DNA from: Flagellimonas sp. 389
Lineage (GTDB): Bacteria > Bacteroidota > Bacteroidia > Flavobacteriales > Flavobacteriaceae
NCBI RefSeq assembly: GCF_018449435.1
Contig: NZ_JAHCMU010000011.1
Coordinates: 96,757 to 160,756, forward strand
Direction: 5' to 3'
DNA length: 64,000 nt
Notes under the pieces: generated by a model
What the model saw: the letters and a program-made list of their open reading frames with translations, nothing else
Told to the model about the DNA's origin: nothing
The model's database searches: none
In this document: piece after piece, positions 56,381 to 64,000 of the stretch
How the letters are laid out: each line of letters begins with the position of its first letter
Numbering within the stretch: position 1 is the stretch's first letter
Translations under genes and position numbers: made by a program

Positions 56381-57232
56381 ATGAAAACGATAAACGGTAT
56401 TGACTTATCCAAACTTTCAAAAAAGAGAAGGTTGATTATCCAATATACCTTGGATTATCCAGATAAGGTAGTGTTGATGAGAATGGAAGAGTTGGGGGAC
56501 AAGTTGGGTGTTAATCCCGCAACCATAGTGAAAGCTTGCAAAGCCATAGGGTTGAATGGTTTTTATGAACTAAAGGAACTTTTAAAGGATGAGGTTCAAC
56601 TGACAAGGGTAGATTCGGTTTTTAGTGGAATGATTAAAGAAGTTCGTGCGCATTCCAACCCACAAAAGGTAGCGCAAGATGCTATATTGGGAGACATAAT
56701 GATGCTGCAAAAGACGTATGATGCTATTGACTTTGAAGTAGTTGAAAAAATAGCCAATGCCATAATCGCCTCTAGGCAAACATATATTATCGGGTTGGGG
56801 CATATAGGTTTGGTAGCCAATTATATGGAGCGAATATGTAGATCAGCTGTTCCACAGATACATGCCAGTACAGAATATCATGGAGAACTTTTCTTGAACA
56901 TGTCCCATTTCTCAAAAGAAGATGTTGTCTTGGCCATTTGCTTGGATAAATGTCAAAACCAAACTATTAAAGCGTTAAAAGCTGCAAAATTGGATAAAAA
57001 ATCAACTACGATCTCTATTGTGGACAGTGATTTATCTCCTTTGATCCAATACAGCGATTATCATATTACCATTAACAGTTCCAACAGTTTTTATTTTGGT
57101 AGTATGGTGGGGGCATATTGTATCGTAAATGCTATTTTTTACAGTATTGCGAACATTTTAAAACCTGAGACAGTCGCACGGTTTAAATTTTTTAGGGCAA
57201 TGTCCGAAAAAGACAATGTTTACAAAATATAG
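56381..57232 (+). CDS. RpiR/MurR-type regulator with altered SIS domain
   Basis: A 283-residue regulator. Residues 1-75 are the RpiR helix-turn-helix (MRMEELGDKLGVNPATIVKACKAIGLNGF); about 120-260 is the SIS domain. RpiR SIS domains normally bind sugar phosphates through GxGxS and SxSGxT. Here they read G138-L-G-H-I142 and I186-C-L-D-K-C, so both serines are gone. It may therefore bind something other than a phosphosugar. No other regulator is seen for the SNF-flavoenzyme pair. Confidence 0.85.
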   Translation: MKTINGIDLSKLSKKRRLIIQYTLDYPDKVVLMRMEELGDKLGVNPATIVKACKAIGLNGFYELKELLKDEVQLTRVDSVFSGMIKEVRAHSNPQKVAQDAILGDIMMLQKTYDAIDFEVVEKIANAIIASRQTYIIGLGHIGLVANYMERICRSAVPQIHASTEYHGELFLNMSHFSKEDVVLAICLDKCQNQTIKALKAAKLDKKSTTISIVDSDLSPLIQYSDYHITINSSNSFYFGSMVGAYCIVNAIFYSIANILKPETVARFKFFRAMSEKDNVYKI

Positions 57233-57276
57233 TGACTTAGAAATTATGTTCTTATCGTTTTTTTGAAAAAGTTTAA

Positions 57277-58332
57277 TTATTGAATAGACTCAATGCTACT
57301 CTCTATTTGACTTTTTCTATCAGCTGGAGCGTATTTGAGAGCAATGTCATAAGATTTTTTAGCCTCCTTATTTCTATTAAGTTCTTTAAGGGCATTTCCT
57401 CTATTATAATGTGCTCTCCAATACGTTTCATTTTTCTTTATGGCTTTTTTAAAAACATATTCAGCTTGTTCAAAGTCTTTCTCCCTTAAAAGTCTACGTC
57501 CATAGCGTTCAAGATAGACGTCACTACCAACTTCAATTGCCCTTTGTATTGCTTCCTCAGCTTCTTTTTGACGGCCCAGTTGTTTTAATAATTTTGCTTT
57601 GACATCCCAATTGGAAAATTTTTCTTGAAACCCAATCGACTTATTTACCCATTCAAGGGCCTCTTTCGTGTTTATCTTGTACTCAGCACAGTAATCCGCA
57701 GCTTGGCACCAACTAAACCACTCCCAATATGCATCTGAACGTAGTTGTTTTCGAATGTTCTCCAATGCTATCTCATCAATGTTCAATGTAATGTTTAGTT
57801 CAGCCTTTTTGTCCGCCCAACTTAACACCATTGAAGCTGTATCACGTTCTCGCTTATTGAAATCAAAACTTAACCACTCCCTAATCTGTATATTATTTTG
57901 GACAGGCACGGTTATGCGTAATACATCTTCATCCTCTTCGTAAAAATAACTTCCCCAGGAGGTATAATTCTTTGAAAAAATAAACGTCCATTGATTCTCT
58001 TCTGGAAAAAGGTGAAGGCCATAACTGCCAGCAGGCAGTTTTTGTCCTTCAATTTGGACATCATCAGTAATTGTGAATTTTGTATTCTCATTGGCTCCTG
58101 CCCGCCATACTTTGCCATAAGGAACCATACTTCCCCATATTACCCTGCCTCTTGTTCCAGGGCTATGATAATCAATGGTAATGTCTGTGTATCCTATACG
58201 TTGTGAAATACTGGATTGCTGGCTTTTATCTGGTAAAGTAATAGGATTATGAATATTAAAGTGTTGTGCACTTACTGGAATATATAATAAAATAAAAGCT
58301 AAGAGCGATAGGTTTAGGTTAGAACTGTTCAT
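57277..58332 (-). CDS. DUF2911 protein with TPR repeats
   Basis: A 351-residue secreted protein (signal peptide ending about VSAQ). The first half is DUF2911: ITIDYHSPGTRGRVIWGSMVPYGKVWRAG and LPAGSYGLHLFP. The second half has TPR repeats (EKFSNWDVKAKLLKQLGRQKEAEEA, ALKELNRNKEAKKSYDIALKYAP). This composition is common in Bacteroidota; function unknown. Convergent with the RpiR gene. Confidence 0.88.
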   Translation of the reverse strand: MNSSNLNLSLLAFILLYIPVSAQHFNIHNPITLPDKSQQSSISQRIGYTDITIDYHSPGTRGRVIWGSMVPYGKVWRAGANENTKFTITDDVQIEGQKLPAGSYGLHLFPEENQWTFIFSKNYTSWGSYFYEEDEDVLRITVPVQNNIQIREWLSFDFNKRERDTASMVLSWADKKAELNITLNIDEIALENIRKQLRSDAYWEWFSWCQAADYCAEYKINTKEALEWVNKSIGFQEKFSNWDVKAKLLKQLGRQKEAEEAIQRAIEVGSDVYLERYGRRLLREKDFEQAEYVFKKAIKKNETYWRAHYNRGNALKELNRNKEAKKSYDIALKYAPADRKSQIESSIESIQ

Positions 58333-58432
58333 TTTGTTTTTTTAAATAATGTTTGAATGTATTGAAAAAAAACGAAGTCAGTAAGTTTGGACTTAACGAA
58401 TTGAAAATGAAATATTTATTTTAAAGGTTACC

Positions 58433-58621
58433 ATGACATTAACAATAAATGAATTAAAAGAAATTGCACAACTTTTACCTAAAACAAAAATTATTGCAAT
58501 TCATATGGGTGCTATCAATCGTTGCAGTTTAACAAAGAGTGATTTATTGCAATATATAGATGATAATAACTTAGAAAAAAATATAGTTGTTCCAAAAGAA
58601 GGAGATAAATTGACTTTTTAA
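58433..58621 (+). pseudogene. C-terminal remnant of an MBL-fold metallohydrolase
   Basis: 62 codons: TMTLTINELKEIAQLLPKTK-like start, IIAIHMGAINRCSLTKSDL, then NIVVPKEGDKLTF. In complete MBL-fold hydrolases this matches the last 60 residues, where an IPVHM-A-NHC-LTR segment carries the C-terminal metal-site His. The His is kept (IHMGAINRC, with NHC changed to NRC). A stop codon at 58394-58396 in the same frame cuts off any upstream part, and no N-terminal domain is nearby. Most likely a decayed gene; a short functional ORF is less likely. Confidence 0.5.
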
Positions 58622-58797
58622 GAAATGATTGGTTAATCTTTTTGTCACGTTTTCACACCCTCACTTGTTACGAAATCAATTTAAACAATCACAAAATCGG
58701 TATTAGAAGAACTAGGAACAAGTATAGTATATTTTAAAAAATATCAAACAAAATATACTTTATATAACCCAAAAGTTGATGTAGTTACCTTGTCTTC

Positions 58798-60072
58798 TTA
58801 GTTTTTCTTTTTAGCGATTTTCCTTTCCAACTGATTAATTTGTGACTCGTATTTATCTAATTGTTCTGTTTTTAATTCTAAAGATAATTGATGCGCTTTT
58901 CTCAATATTGAAAGTGCTTCATCAAGTCTCCCATTTGCTTCGTATGCTTTCGCAAGTTCTTTTAGAGCGAGTTCGGATTCTGGACTATATTCAACCCAGC
59001 GCTCAATAACTTCAATGGCTTCAATAGTATTGCCTTGCTTTAGTAAGTTTGGTCCTATCCAGCTTAATCTATTTACACTATTCCAACGCTCTGCTTTTGG
59101 AAGTATTTTAAATCCATATTCTGTCGAAAGCGTTTTAAAATAATTATCAATGTTTTCCATGGCATTTCCCTCTTCTTTGATAATATCACGATATCGAGCA
59201 GACCACTTCTCTTTCGGAAAAATCATTTCCAATGCTTCTATAAAAGCAGGTAAAGCCACATCATAATGCCCTTCGTTTGGAAAAATTTTAGAAATAAACT
59301 TAAAATTGTCCGAGATATAAGGCGTAAGTTTTCTTTCTAATTCTTCAAGGTTTTCTTGTATCTCAGGAGAATTACCACCGCCATCAGCATCTGATGATGT
59401 AACATAGAGATATCTTTTTCTTTTTGAATCGTTCTTTAATTTATCTTCAAATAACTCAATGAAACGTTCACCTTCTTTATATCCCATTCCTAAAATATCT
59501 CCAGCAGCAATAGCTATGTGAGCATCAAACAAATCGGGTTCTTTAATGAAAGAATGTAATGCATATATTGATGTTGGCGATAACCCCATCACCATGCTAA
59601 AATCGTTTGCTCTGTAATTTTTTTCTAGGTATGGGAAAAGCTCGTTCTTTAAATATTCCGTAAAAGGTTTTGGATTTTCATCAGAGAGCTGCTTGGTTGG
59701 CCAAAAAGTACTTCCATTTGTATAAACGGTTGGAATATAGGACATTTCTATTATGCTTACCACGATAGTTTCAGGTATTCTTTCTACTGAACTTAGATGT
59801 TTAACGACACCCGATACCATATGAAAAAACTCGTCTTCTAGAAGTATAAGAACTGGATAAGTATGTTGTGAAGATTCTGTGTAAAAGCCTTCAGGAAGAA
59901 AAATATTGACTTTTCTTTCCTCATTTAAAATTTTTGAATGAATTATCTCTTGTTGCGCATAACATAAAGACTCACTTTTTTTGACTGATAATTTGTCTTT
60001 TCCCTGTTGCGCTATTATTAGCTTATGAAAACTAAGCAATCCTATGATGCAAAAAATATGTTTATAATTCAT
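58798..60072 (-). CDS. Secreted esterase-D-like alpha/beta hydrolase with TPR tail
   Basis: A 424-residue protein (signal peptide ending about IIAQ). Residues 40-270 are an esterase D-like alpha/beta hydrolase (YPVLILLEDEFFHMV, nucleophile Ser165 in GLSPTS, final His in GHYDVALP). Residues about 340-410 are TPR-like (AIEVIERWVEYSPESELALKELAKAYEANG). The nucleophile elbow lacks the usual second Gly of GxSxG. Substrate unknown; many homologues are esterases on siderophores or sugars. Confidence 0.83.
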   Translation of the reverse strand: MNYKHIFCIIGLLSFHKLIIAQQGKDKLSVKKSESLCYAQQEIIHSKILNEERKVNIFLPEGFYTESSQHTYPVLILLEDEFFHMVSGVVKHLSSVERIPETIVVSIIEMSYIPTVYTNGSTFWPTKQLSDENPKPFTEYLKNELFPYLEKNYRANDFSMVMGLSPTSIYALHSFIKEPDLFDAHIAIAAGDILGMGYKEGERFIELFEDKLKNDSKRKRYLYVTSSDADGGGNSPEIQENLEELERKLTPYISDNFKFISKIFPNEGHYDVALPAFIEALEMIFPKEKWSARYRDIIKEEGNAMENIDNYFKTLSTEYGFKILPKAERWNSVNRLSWIGPNLLKQGNTIEAIEVIERWVEYSPESELALKELAKAYEANGRLDEALSILRKAHQLSLELKTEQLDKYESQINQLERKIAKKKN

Positions 60073-60238
60073 TGTTATAATGTTGACTTTCTTTTTTGAC
60101 TGACAAAGTTAACTGCAATTTTCTATTCATTTCTATTTCAGGTTTTTGTACATAATATAGGTGTCGACCAAGCCTCGTTCAGCGTGTCAAAATCAGTTTT
60201 TGTTGCTTTCCTAATATTCATTTCAGTCCTATTTTTAT

Positions 60239-61438
60239 TCAATTATCGATAATTTTAATAACGATGTCTTCAATAGCTTGTGTAAAGCTAATGTACCCTC
60301 TCCATCCTTTGGAATTTGTTAATACAGAAATTGTAATATCTTTTTCTGGGATTACGAATACAATTGAAGAGGCACCTGATTGTCTCCCAGTATGTCCAAG
60401 TTTTTTGTTTACAGGGTCAGAAAATCGCATAACACCGTAGCCATACTTTTCTTTGGAAGGGATAGCGTCTCTCCATGTAGGTTCTGTTTTGAGTATCTCA
60501 GCATTTTCAAAATAAGGAGTGGACATTAACGTAATTGTTTTTGAAGAAAAGAACTTACCTGCATTAAATGCTTGTGCAAACCGAACTAAATCAGAGGCAG
60601 TTGTAAGGTGTCCTCCTGCGGGTAAATTTTCGCTCACATCCCGCATATCTGCCCTGCGAACAGATTTTTCTCTTTCTAAACGATACCCCGAAGCACGATT
60701 GGGTATAATGGCCCAAGAATCGTCTTCAGTAGTGTTTTCCATAGCAGTTGGTCGAAATACTAACTCTTTTATCAATGATTGATAAGACATTCCCGAAGCA
60801 CCTTCTAGAACACATCCTAAAACGCGATAAGCGTGAGAGGAGTATGACCAGTCCGTTCCCGGTTCAAATAATATTGGGTCTTCTTTAAAATTATCTAAAG
60901 ACGGCTCTAGGTCAGTATAATGGGTGTAACTTCCCAGTAATTCTATTCTCTTTCGGTTTTCTATATGTAGAGAATCTTGTGAGTTAGTTGCTTTGGCAAG
61001 TTCTTCTTCAATTTCTATATACGCACGAATTCCTGAGGTTTGAGTTAGTAATTGACGAGCCGTGATCGGTGATGATTTTTCAGGAAAGGATAGGCAGTAG
61101 TTTTGTATGGGCTTGTCAAGATCAAGTTTCCCTTGATCAACTAATATCATAGCAGCAGTGGCTGTCCACCACTTAGAAATAGAGGCAGTTCTGTATTTGG
61201 TTTCAGTAGTAGCCAGAACATTGTTTTCTATATCCGCTAAACCAAAGGCCTTTTCATATATGATACTATCCTTGTATCCAATGGCAATCTGTAGTGATGG
61301 TGTACCGCTATTGTTTAATTCTTTAATCGCTGCCTTGGAAATGTCTTGTTTCCATTTTTCTTCAATCTGGTTATTAGAATTTTGAGCGGATAGACTAAAG
61401 GAAATTGCCAAGAAAAAAAGTTGTAAAAAAAGCTTCAT
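60239..61438 (-). CDS. Class C beta-lactamase-fold serine hydrolase
   Basis: A 399-residue secreted protein (signal peptide ending about LSAQ). The SxxK motif is S86-I-S-K89 in RTASISKWW. The Tyr motif region is DWSYSSHAYRVLG (YSS instead of YxN), and the third motif region is KKLGHTGRQSG. This makes it a class C/EstB-type family member, probably an esterase or peptidase; resistance to beta-lactams is not indicated. Monocistronic. Confidence 0.87.
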   Translation of the reverse strand: MKLFLQLFFLAISFSLSAQNSNNQIEEKWKQDISKAAIKELNNSGTPSLQIAIGYKDSIIYEKAFGLADIENNVLATTETKYRTASISKWWTATAAMILVDQGKLDLDKPIQNYCLSFPEKSSPITARQLLTQTSGIRAYIEIEEELAKATNSQDSLHIENRKRIELLGSYTHYTDLEPSLDNFKEDPILFEPGTDWSYSSHAYRVLGCVLEGASGMSYQSLIKELVFRPTAMENTTEDDSWAIIPNRASGYRLEREKSVRRADMRDVSENLPAGGHLTTASDLVRFAQAFNAGKFFSSKTITLMSTPYFENAEILKTEPTWRDAIPSKEKYGYGVMRFSDPVNKKLGHTGRQSGASSIVFVIPEKDITISVLTNSKGWRGYISFTQAIEDIVIKIIDN

Positions 61439-61606
61439 CCATACTATGTTTAGTTGTTATGTATGAAGGACTTACTTTTTTTAGTATCGTTACAATCTTC
61501 ATTCATTTGTATTTAAAAATGTGTGATTTCAGAATCTGATTTCAAGGAATGATAACCATTAAATGGCAAATCAAATATGTGAATTATAAAAAGGCTTATT
61601 TTTTAC

Positions 61607-62116
61607 TTAATAATCCCAACTTTTATACTCATCATTGGTATCTTTCATATCCTCATAAAGCCAAACCATTCTATCTAGAAACCAACTTTTACCCAAGTAT
61701 GCCATTATGGTTCCCAAAATTGCTCCCCAAATAGAATATTCTGCTGTAGACCATATTGCCAATAACATTCCGATGGAAGAAATTGAATTCAATATTTTGT
61801 GGAGTGGGCTATTGTGGATCTGAGGAATTTCAATTTTATCACGGTTGAGATAAACACGTTCCCCCATAACTGCTTTGGAAGCCCAATTTTTTGTTGATTT
61901 AGGTTTTGGAAAAAATACCGGATTAAAAAACATCCATAATAGGGATAAAACTCCTGGAATTAAACACCACCATCCAATCCAAATTCTACTCCAAAAAGCA
62001 AGAATTATTATTGGTAAAACGGAATATCTTGTCCATACGCTCCAAGGGTTTGCATGTTTCATCCAATTTTCGTGTGTTAAATTGAATGCTTTCGCTAGTT
62101 TTCTTTCTAATGTCAT
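61607..62116 (-). CDS. Small membrane protein, probably DUF6653
   Basis: A 169-residue protein with about four hydrophobic segments. NLTHENWMKHANPWSVWTRY at the N-terminus and FNPVFFPKPKSTKNWASKAVMGE in the middle match the DUF6653 pattern as I recall it. Function unknown. It may belong with the next two small membrane-protein genes (gaps of 21 and 8 bp). Confidence 0.7.
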   Translation of the reverse strand: MTLERKLAKAFNLTHENWMKHANPWSVWTRYSVLPIIILAFWSRIWIGWWCLIPGVLSLLWMFFNPVFFPKPKSTKNWASKAVMGERVYLNRDKIEIPQIHNSPLHKILNSISSIGMLLAIWSTAEYSIWGAILGTIMAYLGKSWFLDRMVWLYEDMKDTNDEYKSWDY

Positions 62117-62137
62117 AATTTTATGAATATGTCTTCA

Positions 62138-62557
62138 TTATTCTTTCTTATACTTCCATTTTTTTAGTCCACCAATTATAAATAGTAGTCCAATTGCCAA
62201 TGCCAGTATTGAATAAACTATTTCCGTAGATGAATTTGTTTCTTGGATAGTATCTACTATCAATTCTCCAAGTCCACGAAGAATATAAATCCCACCTATT
62301 ACAAAAACTCCCAATTTTAAAAATGGTAATTTTCTGAATTTCCTATCTGCTGAAAGCCCATACAGCCCGAAAATGAAGAATACGATTGAAACAAAAACGG
62401 TCAGTAAGTATGGTAATGAAGAATGGGTCTGGGCAAGTACATTCATTTCCTTTCCAATTCCTGTTACTTCAAACATTTGATCAGCCCAAATCAACCCTAC
62501 AATATGCCCGATTGCAATTAATATATTTATATATCCACCAAGTTTTAACATAGTCAT
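62138..62557 (-). CDS. Small four-helix membrane protein
   Basis: A 139-residue protein with four hydrophobic segments (GGYINILIAIGHIVGLIW at the start, ILALAIGLLFIIGGLKK at the end) and a basic tail. No family recognised with confidence. 8 bp after its upstream neighbour. Confidence 0.7.
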   Translation of the reverse strand: MTMLKLGGYINILIAIGHIVGLIWADQMFEVTGIGKEMNVLAQTHSSLPYLLTVFVSIVFFIFGLYGLSADRKFRKLPFLKLGVFVIGGIYILRGLGELIVDTIQETNSSTEIVYSILALAIGLLFIIGGLKKWKYKKE

Positions 62558-62565
62558 TTAGTTTT

Positions 62566-63255
62566 TTAGAAATTGCTAATGTTTTGTTTTCTTGATATCA
62601 ATTGTCTAATGCTGACTAAGTGGGAAAACAAAACTATCGGGACTATGACCGCTGGAATCCATACAAATGGAAAGTATGCTACCCCGATATTTGGTTGTTC
62701 AAATGCCAATTGCTGAAAAGGAGTCTGAGCACTTAAAGTGGCAATAGTCAGTATATTGATCAAGAGGCCTAAGCAGACAAAATTCCATATGAGCAGTCCT
62801 TTTCGGCCTACTATTTTCTTTACGAATACCAAATAATATAGTATCGGAGCTGTAAGCCCCGATATGATGTCATAGTTATAGCCGCTAAAAGTCATCAATT
62901 CCGGTATTAACCCGGCCAAAAAGACATAATAAAAAACAATCTCTACAGGGATGCGAACAATGTGTAGTATGGTTAACCATTTTAAACTAAGATTATCCAT
63001 AAACCCTTTACTTTTTTTATTGGTAAATAGTAAAAGAACAAATAGAATAGTAGGGGGAAGCAATAAAACAAATCTGGGTGGAACTGTTCCCACTTTTTGG
63101 TAAAATCCAGAAGCCCCCAATGCCCCTACAATAATCATCCAAATGGTAATGCCATAAACTACTTTTTTATTGTTTAGGGCTATGGACAATAGCCAAAGCG
63201 ATAAGAGAGTTGTTAAAATAATTGTGGAGGATGTGAGAATCGAGATTTCTGCCAT
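62566..63255 (-). CDS. Seven-helix membrane protein
   Basis: A 229-residue protein with about seven hydrophobic segments (TIILTTLLSLWLLSIAL, ILFVLLLFTNKKSKG, PILYYLVFVKKIVG, IPAVIVPIVLFSHLV). Not assigned to a family by me. First of three genes transcribed toward 61607; the upstream gap contains an inverted repeat and a -7 element. Confidence 0.7.
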   Translation of the reverse strand: MAEISILTSSTIILTTLLSLWLLSIALNNKKVVYGITIWMIIVGALGASGFYQKVGTVPPRFVLLLPPTILFVLLLFTNKKSKGFMDNLSLKWLTILHIVRIPVEIVFYYVFLAGLIPELMTFSGYNYDIISGLTAPILYYLVFVKKIVGRKGLLIWNFVCLGLLINILTIATLSAQTPFQQLAFEQPNIGVAYFPFVWIPAVIVPIVLFSHLVSIRQLISRKQNISNF

Positions 63256-63264
63256 GATGAAGTT

Positions 63265-63295
63265 TTTTTGACACTCAAAATTAGGCAGTCAAAAA
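63265..63295 (-). promoter_or_regulatory. Inverted repeat over a -7 element upstream of the membrane genes
   Basis: TTTTTGAC (63265-63272) and GTCAAAAA (63288-63295) are exact complements 15 nt apart. Between them the minus strand reads TAATTTTG (63276-63283), matching TAnnTTTG, 20 bp before the ATG at 63255. A regulator bound here would cover the promoter; the Crp/Fnr protein encoded next door is the obvious candidate. Confidence 0.5.
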
Positions 63296-63331
63296 TGGTT
63301 TCTACTTGACAAAAGGCAAGAAAAGAAAGTG

Positions 63332-63910
63332 TTATTTCTTCTTTCTTATTCTGCTAAGTGTACTATCGGTCACTCCTAAGTAGGAGGCAATAAACTTCAA
63401 TGGTACGTGTTTTAGTATTTCAGGTCTTGAAGTCAATAAATGTTGGTAGCGTTGTTCTGCAGTTTGGTTAATCATAGCATAATTTCTCTTCTTGGAAGCA
63501 ATAAACTCTTTTACTAAAATAGCCCTTCCAAAATCTCTAAATGCCGGTTTATCATGAAACAGCTTATTAAGTTCTTCATAAGAAATGCGATAACCTATGC
63601 AATCGGTTAAAGCTTGAATGTTAGATTCAGATTTAACTCTATTAAAAAAGGAGGTAATTTCAAAAACGATATTATTCTCTGTGAAAATATCCATAGTAAT
63701 TTCATTCCCATCTAAATCATAAAGAAAAACTCTCATTAATCCTTTTTCTAGATAAAAATAATCGTCGCTTATTTCATTTTCTTTTAAAAAGAGATTGTCC
63801 TTTTTAATTTTTGTAAAGTGAAATGTATTGGCAATTTCTTCAGCTTCAGTTCCATTTATCGGAATGATTTGTTTGATGAAGTTTATTAACGCTTTTTTCT
63901 TTTTATCCAT
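63332..63910 (-). CDS. Crp/Fnr family regulator
   Basis: A 192-residue regulator with a cyclic-nucleotide-binding-type beta-roll (about 30-120; FLKENEISDDYFYLEKGLMRVFLYDLDG) and a shortened helix-turn-helix tail (PLKFIASYLGVTDSTLSRIRKKK). It lacks the cysteines of Fnr and the PRS/E-S-T nucleotide pocket of Crp, as in most Bacteroidota members. 76 bp upstream of the membrane-protein genes. Confidence 0.9.
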   Translation of the reverse strand: MDKKKKALINFIKQIIPINGTEAEEIANTFHFTKIKKDNLFLKENEISDDYFYLEKGLMRVFLYDLDGNEITMDIFTENNIVFEITSFFNRVKSESNIQALTDCIGYRISYEELNKLFHDKPAFRDFGRAILVKEFIASKKRNYAMINQTAEQRYQHLLTSRPEILKHVPLKFIASYLGVTDSTLSRIRKKK

Positions 63911-64000
63911 ATTTAAATAGAGTGTGTAGCCTTACCTGTTTTAGGACGTTGCTAAATTCATAAAATTATGATCAATGTTCATCGTTTGGGGGAAGAATTC
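63911..64000. other. Upstream end of the window
   Basis: 90 bp before the Crp/Fnr gene. No gene or exact promoter match was seen. Confidence 0.4.

Noticed and set aside
60239..61438. Beta-lactam resistance gene
   Set aside because: The protein is of the broad class C/EstB fold with a changed second motif (YSS) and no resistance context.

Overview
The window looks like chromosomal DNA of a Flavobacteriaceae bacterium (Bacteroidota), probably a marine one. The support is a fused secDF, type IX secretion (gliding-type) C-terminal domains, a SusC/SusD pair, rho with a long polar N-terminal insertion, proS of the archaeal type, BT_3928/DUF1599/DUF4293/DUF3667-type genes, AT-rich DNA with almost no Shine-Dalgarno sites, and several TAnnTTTG promoter elements. 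I cannot name the genus. No phage, IS element or CRISPR array was seen.

Left part (1-13.3 kb): the end of an outer-membrane protein gene, a small lipoprotein gene, mdh, a decayed palindromic repeat, and secDF. A tightly packed minus-strand series follows: folE-cysS-yidD, then a repeat-rich gap, then lgt-DUF192-GNAT-ABC ATPase-GNAT-TfoX_N-HEAT repeat. Surface part (13.4-25.8 kb): two paralogous T9SS-exported proteins, a BspA-like lipoprotein with 75-bp repeats, a FadL-like barrel paired with a Trp/Gly- and Ser/Arg-rich lipoprotein, proS, two identical tRNA-Glu genes, rpsT and a LruC-domain lipoprotein.

Housekeeping part (26-40.3 kb): a frameshifted DUF2306-like membrane gene, an unknown membrane protein/lipoprotein pair, rho, DUF4293, a YfcE-type phosphodiesterase, truA overlapping an ABC exporter, folP-cdaA-DUF3667 (c-di-AMP synthesis), DUF1599-DoxX-tpiA-prmA-clpS, and an unknown membrane-anchored coiled-coil protein.

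Accessory part (40.4-57.2 kb): a 12-gene polysaccharide-utilisation-type locus, 11 genes on the minus strand plus a divergent regulator. In transcription order it has an SNF-type Na+ symporter, a sarcosine-oxidase-family flavoenzyme, a SnoaL-like protein, an ECF sigma factor, a FecR anti-sigma factor, an STN-containing SusC, SusD, a secreted PIG-L deacetylase, an MFS sugar porter, a ROK protein without its zinc motif, and a PcRGLX/YetA-like protein. The divergent gene encodes an RpiR-type regulator whose SIS domain has lost the usual phosphosugar serines. I read this as uptake and processing of an acylated, possibly amine-containing glycan together with use of an N-substituted amine or amino acid. 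This combination is the best candidate for something undescribed.

Right end (57.2-64 kb): secreted DUF2911-TPR, esterase-TPR and beta-lactamase-fold proteins, a small remnant of a metallo-beta-lactamase-fold gene, three small membrane proteins, and a Crp/Fnr regulator with an inverted repeat between it and the membrane genes.
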